Shown: positions 36,574-45,936, numbered from the stretch's first letter. The stretch: DNA of 48,634 nucleotides from Pedobacter sp. ASV19 (GCF_016429005.1 NZ_JAELTV010000009.1:1-48634); one strand, 5' to 3'. Made by a program: numbers and translations. The notes: generated by a model from the sequence alone, not told the origin.

Positions 36574-37764
36574 ATGGATGCTGATGCTATAATTATTGGG
36601 GCCGGTGCCTGCGGATTGATGTGTGCAGTGCAGGCGGGCTTCCTGGGTAAAAGGGTGATTTTGTTAGAGAAGGGGGCACAGCCGGGCGCTAAAATCCTGA
36701 TCTCAGGAGGAGGGCGGTGTAATTATACCAACCTGTTTGCCAGCGATGAACAATTCATTTCGGGCAATAAACATTTTATGAAATCAGCTTTCACTCAGTG
36801 GACGGTAGAAGATACGGTCAACTTTTTTGAGACATATGGAATTACCGGGAAGGAGAAAACACTTGGACAACTTTTTCCAGACAATAAAAATGCAAAAGAT
36901 GTAGTAGAAGTTTTTACCAGCCTTTGCCGGGATATGGACCAGCAGATCAGGTGCGGAGCAGAAGTTACAGACATCAGTGCAACAGGGGAGGGTTATGTCG
37001 TAAGTTATACCAAAGGAGGAAAAAGCGTTCAATTACAATCTAATAAAGTTGTTGTAACTACCGGAGGTTTACCTATCCCTAAAATGGGGGCTACAGATTT
37101 TGCCCTTCGTCTTGCCCGGAAACTTGGCCTCAAATTGGTAGAAACAGCTCCGGCATTGGTGCCACTCACCATTACAGGAAAAGATGAGGAATGGTATGCA
37201 CGACTTTCCGGTAATACGGTTTTTTGCGAGGTCAGTAACGATCAGATCTCTTTTGAGGAGAATCTCCTCTTTACTCATTGGGGATTGAGCGGCCCGTCTA
37301 TATTACAGATCTCTTCGTACTGGAGAAAAGGAGAAACCATTAATATCGACCTGCTACCTGGACAGAATATTTCTGAAATTTTAGAACAGGAGCGGAGCCA
37401 TCAGGGTAAAAACCTGCTTTCTACTCTATTCAATCGCTTCTATACCCGTAAATTCACTGAAGCGATGTCTAAATTTTTGCCGGTTGAGAAGCCTGTTGCT
37501 GATTTAACTAAAGCAGAAATGGAGCTGATCCATAATACGATACACCTTTTTAAAGTGAAGCCTGCCGGAGACAAAGGTTATGATAAAGCAGAAGTGATGC
37601 GCGGAGGTATTGATACCAATGAACTGTCCTCTAAAACCATGGAATGTAAAAAAATGCCCGGCCTCTATTTTGGCGGAGAGTGCGTAGACGTGACCGGATG
37701 GCTGGGCGGTTATAATTTTCAATGGGCCTGGGCAAGTGGTTATGTTATTGCACAGGTACTATAA
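36574..37764 (+). CDS. BaiN/HI0933-type NAD(P)/FAD-dependent oxidoreductase
   Basis: 396 residues from the ATG at 36574 (MDADAIIIGAGACGLMCA). The frame extends upstream to 36511, but that part overlaps purK and lies before the dinucleotide-binding fold, so the later start is preferred. The FAD-binding GAGACG loop is at residues 9-14; LLEKGAQPGAKILISGGGRCNYTN is the strongest family signature; GECVDVTGWLGGYNFQWAWASGYVI is the C-terminal FAD segment. The substrate of most members is unknown; the name-giving BaiN reduces bile acid intermediates, which need not apply here. Confidence 0.9.
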   Translation: MDADAIIIGAGACGLMCAVQAGFLGKRVILLEKGAQPGAKILISGGGRCNYTNLFASDEQFISGNKHFMKSAFTQWTVEDTVNFFETYGITGKEKTLGQLFPDNKNAKDVVEVFTSLCRDMDQQIRCGAEVTDISATGEGYVVSYTKGGKSVQLQSNKVVVTTGGLPIPKMGATDFALRLARKLGLKLVETAPALVPLTITGKDEEWYARLSGNTVFCEVSNDQISFEENLLFTHWGLSGPSILQISSYWRKGETINIDLLPGQNISEILEQERSHQGKNLLSTLFNRFYTRKFTEAMSKFLPVEKPVADLTKAEMELIHNTIHLFKVKPAGDKGYDKAEVMRGGIDTNELSSKTMECKKMPGLYFGGECVDVTGWLGGYNFQWAWASGYVIAQVL

Positions 37765-37821
37765 TTTAATATCCGCTTAATGTGAGGCTTACTTTACAGG
37801 CCTAATTTCGCCCTATATTTT

Positions 37822-38376
37822 ATGGGGAATCACAGTACAGCCGGATCAGCAGAACATCATACCCCGGTGTATGACCTGAAGACATTCGAAGATCTTTACC
37901 GGCGTATGTACCCCACGCTGATCAAATATGCCGTATACCTGGTCAAAGATGCAGAAGAAGCACAACTCGTTTTGAATGATGTTTTTATTAGCATATGGAA
38001 AAACAAGGTACAAATCACTGAAGAAAAGGCCTATCTGTTCCGTTCAGTGAAAAATGCGGCCCTCACTTACCTTAAAAATTCCAGAATGCAGTTCCGTATT
38101 CTGGAAGAAGAACAGATACCGCTGATTCCAGATCAAAATGCAGACCCATCACAAGCCTACCAGGAAAAGGATAGGAACCGGGCATTGTATTACCTGATCG
38201 ATCAATTACCAGAAAGGCGAAGGTTGGTTTTTTACCTGTACAGAATTGACGGCTTTAGTTATAAGGAAATTGCAACTTTACTGGATATTTCGGTGAGAAC
38301 CGTAGAAGACCACCTGGTCAAAGGCTTTCAGTTCCTTCAGGAAAAGGTAACCCGGCATGAAGAAGAATTCCGGTGA
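37822..38376 (+). CDS. ECF RNA polymerase sigma factor of the SusCD locus
   Basis: 184 residues of the FecI-like Bacteroidota ECF group. Region 2 covers about 22-90 (FEDLYRRMYPTLIKYAVYLVKDAEEAQLVLNDVFISIW), and region 4 covers about 125-175 with the helix-turn-helix FSYKEIATLLDISVRTVEDHL. There is no anti-sigma gene overlap; the FecR gene follows after 93 bp. It should activate the susC-susD-phosphatase genes when the FecR protein is signalled by substrate-loaded SusC. Confidence 0.93.
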   Translation: MGNHSTAGSAEHHTPVYDLKTFEDLYRRMYPTLIKYAVYLVKDAEEAQLVLNDVFISIWKNKVQITEEKAYLFRSVKNAALTYLKNSRMQFRILEEEQIPLIPDQNADPSQAYQEKDRNRALYYLIDQLPERRRLVFYLYRIDGFSYKEIATLLDISVRTVEDHLVKGFQFLQEKVTRHEEEFR

Positions 38377-38469
38377 AATCACTTAATGTATTGTTAATGG
38401 AATCTTAACCTATCCCAGCCCGTAGAAGCACCTGGTTTTATTGTCTTGTCTATAGTAAACAGGATAAGA

Positions 38470-39489
38470 ATGGACCAAGAGATCTGGAAATTAATATTGT
38501 CACATGTATCGGGCGAAAACAACGAAGAAAATGAAATACGCTTAAAAGAATGGCTGGTCAAAGACCCTGTACATCAGCAACAATTTGAGCAAGCCTGCGA
38601 GCTTTGGAATGATACGGCAGAAATTCCGGAACAAGCCGGATGGAAAGATAGCTTTGCCCAAATCAAATCTGAAGTTATAAAACCCGATTCGGTTAAAGCG
38701 ACTGAAGAAAAAAGGTTAAAGGTTGTTTTCAAACGCTGGATTGCCGCGGCTGCAGTTTTGGGCGGAACGATTTTACTCGGTATATTTTTTCAAAACAGAA
38801 GACCTGCAGTGCATGCTGAAGCTGCAGAATGGATCACCGAAACTTCAGCGGCAGGGCAGATCCTGAAAGTACTCTTGCCCGACAGCACCGAGGTTTGGCT
38901 GAATTCCGGAAGTCGTATCCGTTTTCCTAAAAATCTACAAACATCGGCCATCAGAAATGTTCAGTTAACCGGCGAGGGCTTCTTTAAAGTAAAGCGCGAT
39001 GTGAGGCATCCCTTTATTGTAAAGAGTTTAAATCTTCAAACGCGGGTGCTGGGCACCAGTTTCAATATTAAAGCCTGGGCAAAAAAACAGCCTGAAGTTA
39101 CGGTAATGACCGGTAAAGTCGCTGTATCCAGGGATTCCGCAGGTACACAATCTGCGGCTATCCATCTTCTGCCTAATCAAAAAGCCGTTTATAGCCGCAT
39201 TTCTGGAAAACTTCATAAGGAAGATGTAGAGGAAGCAGCAGATGCAAATGCATGGATCAGTGGAAAGCTGATGTTCAATCAAACACCGGTACAAGAAGTT
39301 TTTGAAGCTATTGAGCGCAGGTACCAGGTGCGCATACAGTCAGAACACGATTTTAAAGGCTGTAAGCTTACAGCAAGCTTTAAAAATATAGCGCTTGCTG
39401 AAGTTCTTCAAACTCTGAAAATTACGCTGGATATCCATTATGCTATCAACAAACAAACGATCTATATAAAAGGAGGTAAATGTAACTAG
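38470..39489 (+). CDS. FecR family anti-sigma regulator
   Basis: 339 residues from the ATG at 38470 (MDQEIWKLILS); an upstream ATG at 38446 adds eight residues without family support. The N-terminal cytoplasmic part (about 1-85) holds the sigma factor; a membrane helix follows (WIAAAAVLGGTILLGIFF, about 88-105); the periplasmic FecR domain (VLLPDSTEVWLNSGSRIRFP, HPFIVKSLNLQTRVLGTSFNI) and a C-terminal DUF4974-type domain (AEVLQTLKITLDIHYAI) complete it. It relays the state of the SusC STN domain to the sigma factor. Confidence 0.93.
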   Translation: MDQEIWKLILSHVSGENNEENEIRLKEWLVKDPVHQQQFEQACELWNDTAEIPEQAGWKDSFAQIKSEVIKPDSVKATEEKRLKVVFKRWIAAAAVLGGTILLGIFFQNRRPAVHAEAAEWITETSAAGQILKVLLPDSTEVWLNSGSRIRFPKNLQTSAIRNVQLTGEGFFKVKRDVRHPFIVKSLNLQTRVLGTSFNIKAWAKKQPEVTVMTGKVAVSRDSAGTQSAAIHLLPNQKAVYSRISGKLHKEDVEEAADANAWISGKLMFNQTPVQEVFEAIERRYQVRIQSEHDFKGCKLTASFKNIALAEVLQTLKITLDIHYAINKQTIYIKGGKCN

Positions 39490-39498
39490 ACAGCTATT

Positions 39499-39608
39499 AA
39501 AAAAAATAGCCTCAGATGTTGACGCATCCAAGGCTAAAAATCTTTGCCATCAGGTTGTTGACGCAACCCGGGGGCATTAAAAATTTATTTTAACCCATCA
39601 ATGATTAA
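39499..39608 (-). ncRNA. Candidate antisense RNA across the susC leader
   Basis: On the minus strand TAACTTTG (39622-39615) matches the -7 consensus; a start near 39608 would yield an RNA of about 110 nt crossing the susC leader. It ends at a hairpin (TAGCCT..GATG..CATC..AGGCTA, 39536-39507) followed by eight U residues (39506-39499), a good intrinsic terminator in that direction only. No protein-coding gene on the minus strand explains this terminator. A -33 TTG is seen at 23-nt spacing (39648-39646), longer than ideal. Antisense RNAs at the same place upstream of susC homologues are known in Bacteroides fragilis (DonS type). The RNA itself is inferred, not seen. Confidence 0.5.
39507..39568 (+). 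repeat. Two hairpins with the same loop, TTGACG, in the susC leader
   Basis: First hairpin 39507-39536: TAGCCT-CA-GATG-TTGACG-CATC-CA-AGGCTA. Second hairpin 39553-39568: GGTTG-TTGACG-CAACC. Stems differ in sequence but each closes on the identical six-base loop. On the minus strand the loops read CGTCAA. Neither is followed by a plus-strand T run. Confidence 0.75.
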
Positions 39609-42600
39609 AACACACAAAGTTATGAAAAAGTCCGCAGTGACTCATCAATTAATTTTTAAAGTAATGCGTTTTTTTATCCTCAGCTATGTACTGCTCTCTA
39701 TGATGTTCGTTGCAGGACAGGCATCTCCTGTACATGCGCAGGGCTTAACAGAAAGAGTAAGCTTCAGCTTTAAACACGGAACCCTCACCGAACTGTTCAA
39801 GAGCCTGGAGAAAAAAACAGAACTCACCTTTGTTTATACCAATAAAGAGGTTCTTTTGAATAAAGAGATCAATAATCTAAAAGCAGAAAATGAGCCTGTT
39901 GGCGAGCTGCTGAACCGTGTATTGCTGCCTTTACAATTAACTTATACCATCCAGAACAAGCAGATCATCATTAAAAAGGCTTTCCGGGTCAAAGGAAAAG
40001 TTAGTGATGAGAAAGGATTGCCTGTACCGGGGGTAAGTATTTTGGAAAAAGGAAGCTCCAATGGTACAACAACCAACCTAAGTGGAGATTACAGTTTAAA
40101 TGTACAACATCCCAATGCCCGTATTATTTTTAAGATGATGGGCTATCAAACCCAGGAACTGGAAGTCAACGGAGAAGGCAGTTTAAATGTAACCTTAGTT
40201 CCAGATGAAACAGCCTTATCTGAAGTCGTCGTAACTGCACTGGGGATCAAGCGTTCGGAAAAAGCATTGGGTTATTCCATTGCTACGGTAAAAGGAAGCG
40301 ACGTCAATACAGTAAAAGAAGTCAACGTGGTCAATTCACTTGCCGGGAAAGTAGCCGGAGTAAATATAGTGAGTACCGGTTCAGATCCAGGATCTACAGC
40401 ATTGATCACCATCAGAGGGCAATCTTCTATAGCCACCGATAACCAGCCGCTGTTTGTGGTAGATGGAGTACCTGTTGCACATTCTCTACGTACACCAGCA
40501 ACTGTAGGGCGCTCTTCTGTAGACTATGGAAGTCCTGTAGCCGATATCAGTCCGGATGATGTAGAAAGTATTACGATCCTGAAAGGGGCCAGTGCAGCAG
40601 CCTTATATGGCAGCCGCGCCGGAAGTGGGGTGGTGCTGATCACCACAAAAAGCGGATCAGCAGGAAAAAAAGGACTTGGAGTAAGTTTTAACAGCAATGC
40701 GATGTTTGATCAGGCCTGGATGTTTCCTCATTTTCAGAACCAGTTCGGCGCGGGTGAGTATACCGATGACCCGGCCGTTTCAACTTCAGACGCATGGGGC
40801 CCAAGACTGGATGTAGGAACCAAACACCTGCAATGGAACAGTCCTTTAGATGCCAGTGGAAAGCCGGTGCCTACAGATTGGGTATCTCATCCCAACAATG
40901 CCAAGGACTTTTACAGGACCGGCTCGACCTATACCAATAACATTGCAATTACAGGTAAAAATGCAGATGGCAACTACAGATTGTCTTATACCAATCTGGT
41001 TAATAAAGGCATTGTACCCAATACAGATCTGAGTAGAAATACCTTGAACCTGGCCGCTACTTATGTATTACATCCCAAAGTTAAGATCAGTACCAATATT
41101 GGCTATGTAAAGAACAAAAGTGATAACCGCCCTTCCGCTTACAGGGAAAGTGTTACGCAAATGATCTACTCCATGCCCTCTAATATGAACATCAATGACC
41201 TGAAGAACTATTGGAAACCAGGGCGTGAAAATATAGAACAGTTCTCCCCAGATGATTCCGATAATCCATATTTTGTGGCAAATGAGCATATTAATGGTTA
41301 TGACAGAAATCGTTTGACCGGAAATGTACAAGCCATGATAGATCTAACCAAAGACCTGAGTTTTATGGTACGTACAGGCTTAGATATGTACAATGAGCAA
41401 CATGAAACTAAACGTCCGTTCAGTTCTAAGCGTTTTAAATTCGGTGGCTATAGTGTAGACAACAGTTATTTTAGCGAGCAGAATTCAGACTTTTTACTGA
41501 GCTATAAGAAAAACCTGAATCAGGATTGGTTCTTTGGCGTATCTGTTGGAGGTAACCAAATGAACCAAACAGCCAGAGGTACCGCCCAAGGTACAGAAAG
41601 CCTGAGTATTCCGGGTATTTATAACATCAGCAACGCACAGGCAGGAACCATCAGCAATAGTTCCTACAAATCCCGCAAACGAATCAACAGTTTATATGGT
41701 GTGGGACAGGCCTCTTTTAAAGATATGGTTTTTTTAGATGTCACCGGCAGAAATGATTGGTCTAGTACATTGCCTGCACAAAACAATTCTTACTTCTATC
41801 CTTCCGTTTCCCTGAGTACCATTGTGACCGATGTTTTTAAGATCAAGTCTGACATCCTTTCCTTTGCTAAAATCAGAGCCAACTGGGCACAAGTAGGAAG
41901 TGATACCGATCCTTACCAATTGTACAATACCATTCCCTTTAATCAGGACTGGGGCGATGTGAAAAGAGCGACGATTGAATTTAACCTGAAGAACAATTTC
42001 TTAAAGCCCGAAATTGCAAGTTCCTACGAGTTTGGTACAGATTTACGCTTTTTATCTAACAGAATTGGCCTGGACGTTACCTGGTATAAAACCAATAAAC
42101 GCAACCAGATCATTAATATCCCGACCACCATTGCCTCTGGTGCGTCAAACCGCTTGATCAACGCTGGAAATATTCAGAACAGCGGATGGGAAATCGGGTT
42201 AAATGCCACACCAGTTCAAGGTGCTTTCAAATGGGAGTTCAGCGCCAATTTTACCAAAAACGAAAACAAAGTAATTTCACTGATGGAGGGCTTGCCGGAA
42301 TATTCAATGGGTAGTGCCGATGGGGATAACATCCGTTACCTCATTAAAGAAGGCACCAAGATTGGTGATTTCTATACCCCAAGCTATACCAAGGTGCCCA
42401 ATGGTCCTAATGCTGGCGCAGCTTTGCTCGATAAAAATGGACATTATATCCGTAATACCGCTGAGTATATTAAGGTAGGCAATTACAACCCGGATTTCAC
42501 CGTTGGTTTGAATAATACCTTTACCTATAAGAATTTTACCCTGAACTTCTTGCTGGACTGGCGCAAGGGCGGTAATTTCTATTCTTACGTAGTGAAAAGT

Positions 42601-43074
42601 TTGCTTACTGCTGGTTTAACAGACAATACCCTGGTGGGGAGAGATGCCCAGACCGGTGGTTTGCCATGGACCGACTCCCAGGGATTAAAGCGTAATGATG
42701 GAATGATCATACCAGGTTATATTGCCAATGGTGATGGGACCTACAAAGAGAATAATGTGATCATTGCTGCTTCAGACTTTTACGACAATACGTACAATAA
42801 ATTTTATGAGCGTTTAACCTATACCGCAACTTTTATTAAACTTCGGGAAGCCTCTTTAACTTATGTATTTAGTAAAAATCTGTTGCACAAACTACCCATC
42901 AGCAATTTATCGGTTTCTCTGATTGGCAGGAATTTATACACCTGGGCCGCTAACGGATTGGGTTATGATCCGGAAACAACGATGAGCATCAGCGATGGTT
43001 TTAAACAAGGTGTTGGCCATTGGACCTTGCCAGGTACGCGCTCTTATGGTCTTAAATTCAGCTGTAATTTTTAA
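39601..43074 (+). CDS. SusC/RagA-type TonB-linked outer membrane transporter with STN domain
   Basis: 1157 residues. After a long signal region (hydrophobic FFILSYVLLSMMFVAGQ, cleavage after HAQ) comes an STN (secretin/TonB short N-terminal) domain at about 55-122 (VSFSFKHGTLTELFKSLEK...), then a carboxypeptidase D-like regulatory domain (VKGKVSDEKGLPVPGVSI...), a plug (NVVNSLAGKVAGVNIVSTG; ITILKGASAAALYGSRAGSGVVLITTK), and a TonB-dependent barrel ending in the aromatic terminus LKFSCNF. The STN domain fits the adjacent sigma/FecR pair. The start could also be the ATG at 39622 (MKKSAVTHQ). Energy comes from TonB; substrate is unknown but the downstream phosphatase suggests a phosphorylated compound or its product. 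Confidence 0.95.
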   Translation: MIKTHKVMKKSAVTHQLIFKVMRFFILSYVLLSMMFVAGQASPVHAQGLTERVSFSFKHGTLTELFKSLEKKTELTFVYTNKEVLLNKEINNLKAENEPVGELLNRVLLPLQLTYTIQNKQIIIKKAFRVKGKVSDEKGLPVPGVSILEKGSSNGTTTNLSGDYSLNVQHPNARIIFKMMGYQTQELEVNGEGSLNVTLVPDETALSEVVVTALGIKRSEKALGYSIATVKGSDVNTVKEVNVVNSLAGKVAGVNIVSTGSDPGSTALITIRGQSSIATDNQPLFVVDGVPVAHSLRTPATVGRSSVDYGSPVADISPDDVESITILKGASAAALYGSRAGSGVVLITTKSGSAGKKGLGVSFNSNAMFDQAWMFPHFQNQFGAGEYTDDPAVSTSDAWGPRLDVGTKHLQWNSPLDASGKPVPTDWVSHPNNAKDFYRTGSTYTNNIAITGKNADGNYRLSYTNLVNKGIVPNTDLSRNTLNLAATYVLHPKVKISTNIGYVKNKSDNRPSAYRESVTQMIYSMPSNMNINDLKNYWKPGRENIEQFSPDDSDNPYFVANEHINGYDRNRLTGNVQAMIDLTKDLSFMVRTGLDMYNEQHETKRPFSSKRFKFGGYSVDNSYFSEQNSDFLLSYKKNLNQDWFFGVSVGGNQMNQTARGTAQGTESLSIPGIYNISNAQAGTISNSSYKSRKRINSLYGVGQASFKDMVFLDVTGRNDWSSTLPAQNNSYFYPSVSLSTIVTDVFKIKSDILSFAKIRANWAQVGSDTDPYQLYNTIPFNQDWGDVKRATIEFNLKNNFLKPEIASSYEFGTDLRFLSNRIGLDVTWYKTNKRNQIINIPTTIASGASNRLINAGNIQNSGWEIGLNATPVQGAFKWEFSANFTKNENKVISLMEGLPEYSMGSADGDNIRYLIKEGTKIGDFYTPSYTKVPNGPNAGAALLDKNGHYIRNTAEYIKVGNYNPDFTVGLNNTFTYKNFTLNFLLDWRKGGNFYSYVVKSLLTAGLTDNTLVGRDAQTGGLPWTDSQGLKRNDGMIIPGYIANGDGTYKENNVIIAASDFYDNTYNKFYERLTYTATFIKLREASLTYVFSKNLLHKLPISNLSVSLIGRNLYTWAANGLGYDPETTMSISDGFKQGVGHWTLPGTRSYGLKFSCNF

Positions 43075-43086
43075 TTTGTATACCCC

Positions 43087-44559
43087 ATGAAACTTAAATA
43101 TAAAACGATACTGGTCTTGTTAATGACTGTTTTGGGTGCCTGCACCAAGGATTTTAAAGAGATCAATACCAATCCCAATTCTCCGGAAACCACTAATACC
43201 GAATTCTTAATGTCAGAAGTGGTTTTATCAACGGCCTATGCCTATCAGGAAAACGCAGTCGACAGAAGACCGGCTTCTGCCGCCAGATACCTGACACTGG
43301 TACGCAATACCGGATATGATCTGCTGGATTGGGGACCTGTAGACTGGACTGACATTTATGCCCGTTTATCTGTGAACAAAACCTTTTTGGAAACGGCGCA
43401 AAAACGGTCGGAAAATCAATATGTGGCGATCAGTAAAATTATGAAAGCCTTTAATTTCGGCTACCTGACCGATCTATATGGAGATGTCCCGTATTCACAA
43501 GCGCTGAAATCAAAAGAAAGCAATATCATTTACCCGGAATATGACCAGCAGCAAAGCATCTATCCCGACCTTTTGAGAGAGCTCCGGGAAGCCAATGACC
43601 TGTTGAAAGGTGCCAATCCGGAAATTAATGCAAAAGGGGATGTGCTGTTTAAAGGTAAGGTCCTTCAATGGCGTAAATTCGCGAATACCCTTCGTCTAAG
43701 AATGCTGTTGCGCATTTCAAAGGTTTATGGCCCGGCATTTACAGAAATGCAGGCCATTATTAACGATAAATCTTCTTTCCCGATTTTTGAAAGCAGTGCT
43801 GACAATGCGGAGATGGTCTATCTGGGAACTACAGCGGGCTACAGCTGGCCAGCAGGCCCTCTGGCCATGATCGATTTCGATTATCAGAAAACAAAGGTGA
43901 GTAAGGAGCTGGTTGACCGTTTGATTCAGCGTAATGACCCAAGGCTGGCCATTTGGGTAGAGCCAGTTAAAAGTACAGCAGGATCAACGGTAGATCAGAA
44001 CAAATATGTTGGTGTACCTAATGCTATAGATGCACCTTCAGCTTATAATGGGGGTGAAGACCATGTTTCTGTTTTCTCTAACTCATTTTTTAGAAAAAAC
44101 GGCGGTGCATCAAATTCCGCACTTAAAGCCAGCTTGATGACCTATACTGAAATGTGTTTTATTCTTGCCGAAGCCATGCAAAAAGGAAAGCTGAACATGC
44201 CAGGAGAAACAGCAGAATCTATGTATTACAAAGGGATAAAGGAATCCATGAGCAGTTATGGAGCAGTGGTACCGGCTGGATATTTTGATCAGGCACTGGT
44301 TAAATATGATGGCAGCCTGGAGCAACTGATCACCCAAAAATGGATGGCTATGTTGTTTAAAGGTGCAGAAGGCTGGTTTGACCAGCGCCGCACCGGATTT
44401 CCTGCATTTGTAACAGGGCCGCTGGCTGCTGGCCGTGGTATCCCTAAGCGCTATATCTATCCGGATTCGGAAAGTGCTAAAAACAAAGTCAACTACCAGA
44501 AAGCCGTTTCTGCTTTTGGTGCAGACAACCAATATACCTTAATGTGGTATTTAAAATAA
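43087..44559 (+). CDS. SusD/RagB-like outer membrane lipoprotein
   Basis: 490 residues with signal peptide and lipobox LGAC (lipidated Cys19). It belongs to the SusD-like_2 type: CTKDFKEINTNPNSPETTN, AFNFGYLTDLYGDVPYSQALK, and the C-terminal WFDQRRTGFPAF ... RGIPKRYIYPDSE segment are recurrent in that group. TPR-like helices form the substrate lid over the SusC barrel. It follows the susC gene by 12 bp and precedes the phosphatase by six, so the three are one operon. Confidence 0.93.
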   Translation: MKLKYKTILVLLMTVLGACTKDFKEINTNPNSPETTNTEFLMSEVVLSTAYAYQENAVDRRPASAARYLTLVRNTGYDLLDWGPVDWTDIYARLSVNKTFLETAQKRSENQYVAISKIMKAFNFGYLTDLYGDVPYSQALKSKESNIIYPEYDQQQSIYPDLLRELREANDLLKGANPEINAKGDVLFKGKVLQWRKFANTLRLRMLLRISKVYGPAFTEMQAIINDKSSFPIFESSADNAEMVYLGTTAGYSWPAGPLAMIDFDYQKTKVSKELVDRLIQRNDPRLAIWVEPVKSTAGSTVDQNKYVGVPNAIDAPSAYNGGEDHVSVFSNSFFRKNGGASNSALKASLMTYTEMCFILAEAMQKGKLNMPGETAESMYYKGIKESMSSYGAVVPAGYFDQALVKYDGSLEQLITQKWMAMLFKGAEGWFDQRRTGFPAFVTGPLAAGRGIPKRYIYPDSESAKNKVNYQKAVSAFGADNQYTLMWYLK

Positions 44560-44565
44560 AACAAG

Positions 44566-45840
44566 ATGAATAAGATCAAGATATTTATATGTCTGCTGCT
44601 GATGGCTTCCTTTTGGAAAGCCACAGCACAAGACTTTTCTCCAAAAGCTTTTCCAGACCGGGTTATTTTAACCTGGTCCGGAAATCCATCCACTACCCAA
44701 ACTGTAACCTGGCGGACAGATACCACCATTAAAGCCGCCAAAGCCCAGATTAAAGCTGAGGATTCCAGCCCTGAGCTGGAGACTGCGGTAGCTACACTAG
44801 ATGCAGGCACCCAGACCCTATCCGGAGGACAGAATTATGCCACTGCAAATTACCATCATGTAACATTTAAAGATCTGAAGCCCAATACTGTTTATGCATA
44901 CAGAGTAGGAGCAGGAGATTATTGGAGTGAGTGGTTTCAGTTTACTACAGCCTCTGCTCAGCCTGCACCTTTTTCTTTTATCTATCTGGGCGATGCACAA
45001 AATGACATCAGGTCTAAATGGTCGAGGGTCATCCGAAAGGCGTTCTCTCATCAGCCAGATGCCCGTTTTATCATTCATACCGGCGATTTGATCAACCGTT
45101 CCAATAACGACAAAGAATGGGGAGAATGGCATTACGGAGGAGGCTTTATCAATGGTATGATTCCCAGCATTCCTTCCCCAGGTAACCACGAATACATTCG
45201 TAACGAGCAAAAGCAATTGGTTCTGGATCCACACTGGGGGGTGCAGTATACCCTGCCAGATAATGGGCCTAAAGGTCTGGAAAAATCTGTCTTTTACATA
45301 GATTACCAGGGCTTGCGTGTCATTTCACTGGATTCACAGTTGATTACTTTGGATGAAACAGCCGAGAAACTGCAGTACGAATGGCTGGAAAAGGTACTCA
45401 AAGAAAATAAAAACCTATGGACTGTGGTTACGTTTCATCATCCTATTTATTCGACCTCTAAAAGCCGGGACAATAAAGAGTTCAGAGAAAGATTTAAACC
45501 ACTTTTTGACCGTTATCATGTAGATCTGGTACTGCAGGGGCATGATCATACTTATAGCAGAGGGCAGAATTTACCACGAGGGCTGTCGGGCAGAGATGTA
45601 AGTGGTCCTGTATACCTGGTATCAGTATCGGGTCCTAAGATGTACAAAGTAGACGGTAAAAAATGGATGAATGTATCTCTGGAGAACACACAGTTGTTCC
45701 AGCTGATCCATATCGATGGACAAGACCTGAAATTTGAGGCTTATAAGGCATCTGGAGAATTGTTTGATGCTTTTTCATTGAAAAAGATAAACCGGGATCA
45801 GGCTGCGGCTTTTACAGACTTAAATCTGGCACAGAAGTAA
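44566..45840 (+). CDS. Purple acid phosphatase-like metallophosphoesterase, exported
   Basis: 424 residues with a signal peptide (FICLLLMASFWKATAQ). An N-terminal fibronectin III-like domain typical of purple acid phosphatases (PDRVILTWSGNPSTTQTVTWRTD) is followed by the metallophosphoesterase domain: YLGDAQND, FIIHTGDLINR, PGNHEYI, TFHHPIY, GHDHTYSR, which supply the five dinuclear metal-binding blocks in order. The Tyr normally giving the purple Fe-Tyr colour is expected near the GDAQ/GDL blocks but I cannot assign it. As the only hydrolase of this SusCD operon it probably removes phosphate from a substrate or its breakdown product. Confidence 0.92.
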   Translation: MNKIKIFICLLLMASFWKATAQDFSPKAFPDRVILTWSGNPSTTQTVTWRTDTTIKAAKAQIKAEDSSPELETAVATLDAGTQTLSGGQNYATANYHHVTFKDLKPNTVYAYRVGAGDYWSEWFQFTTASAQPAPFSFIYLGDAQNDIRSKWSRVIRKAFSHQPDARFIIHTGDLINRSNNDKEWGEWHYGGGFINGMIPSIPSPGNHEYIRNEQKQLVLDPHWGVQYTLPDNGPKGLEKSVFYIDYQGLRVISLDSQLITLDETAEKLQYEWLEKVLKENKNLWTVVTFHHPIYSTSKSRDNKEFRERFKPLFDRYHVDLVLQGHDHTYSRGQNLPRGLSGRDVSGPVYLVSVSGPKMYKVDGKKWMNVSLENTQLFQLIHIDGQDLKFEAYKASGELFDAFSLKKINRDQAAAFTDLNLAQK

Positions 45841-45850
45841 AATTTGTGGT

Positions 45851-45929
45851 GAAAATATGTTTTCTGATCTCTCTGGACCTTTCGCGAAGAGCTTCAGGCC
45901 CTGATGTTCGATCATGAAAACATATTTTC
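45851..45929. repeat. 79-bp imperfect palindrome after the phosphatase gene
   Basis: Outer arms GAAAATATGTTTTC (45851-45864) and GAAAACATATTTTC (45916-45929) are exact inverted repeats of 14 bp. The stem extends inward by TGATC/GATCA with one bulged base, and the centre has another imperfect stem (CTGGA..CTT/AAGAG..CAG) around TTCGCGAA. No T run follows, so it is not a classic terminator. It may be a mobile-type palindrome or an mRNA stabiliser. Confidence 0.85.
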
Positions 45930-45936
45930 TTGGGTG

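Noticed and set aside
39499-39540. Terminator of the fecR transcript
   Set aside because: The hairpin at 39507-39536 has its T run only on the minus strand; on plus it is followed by AAAAATC, so it cannot end the fecR transcript in the normal way.
44110-44532. 140-codon minus-strand frame
   Set aside because: Antisense shadow of the SusD-like gene.
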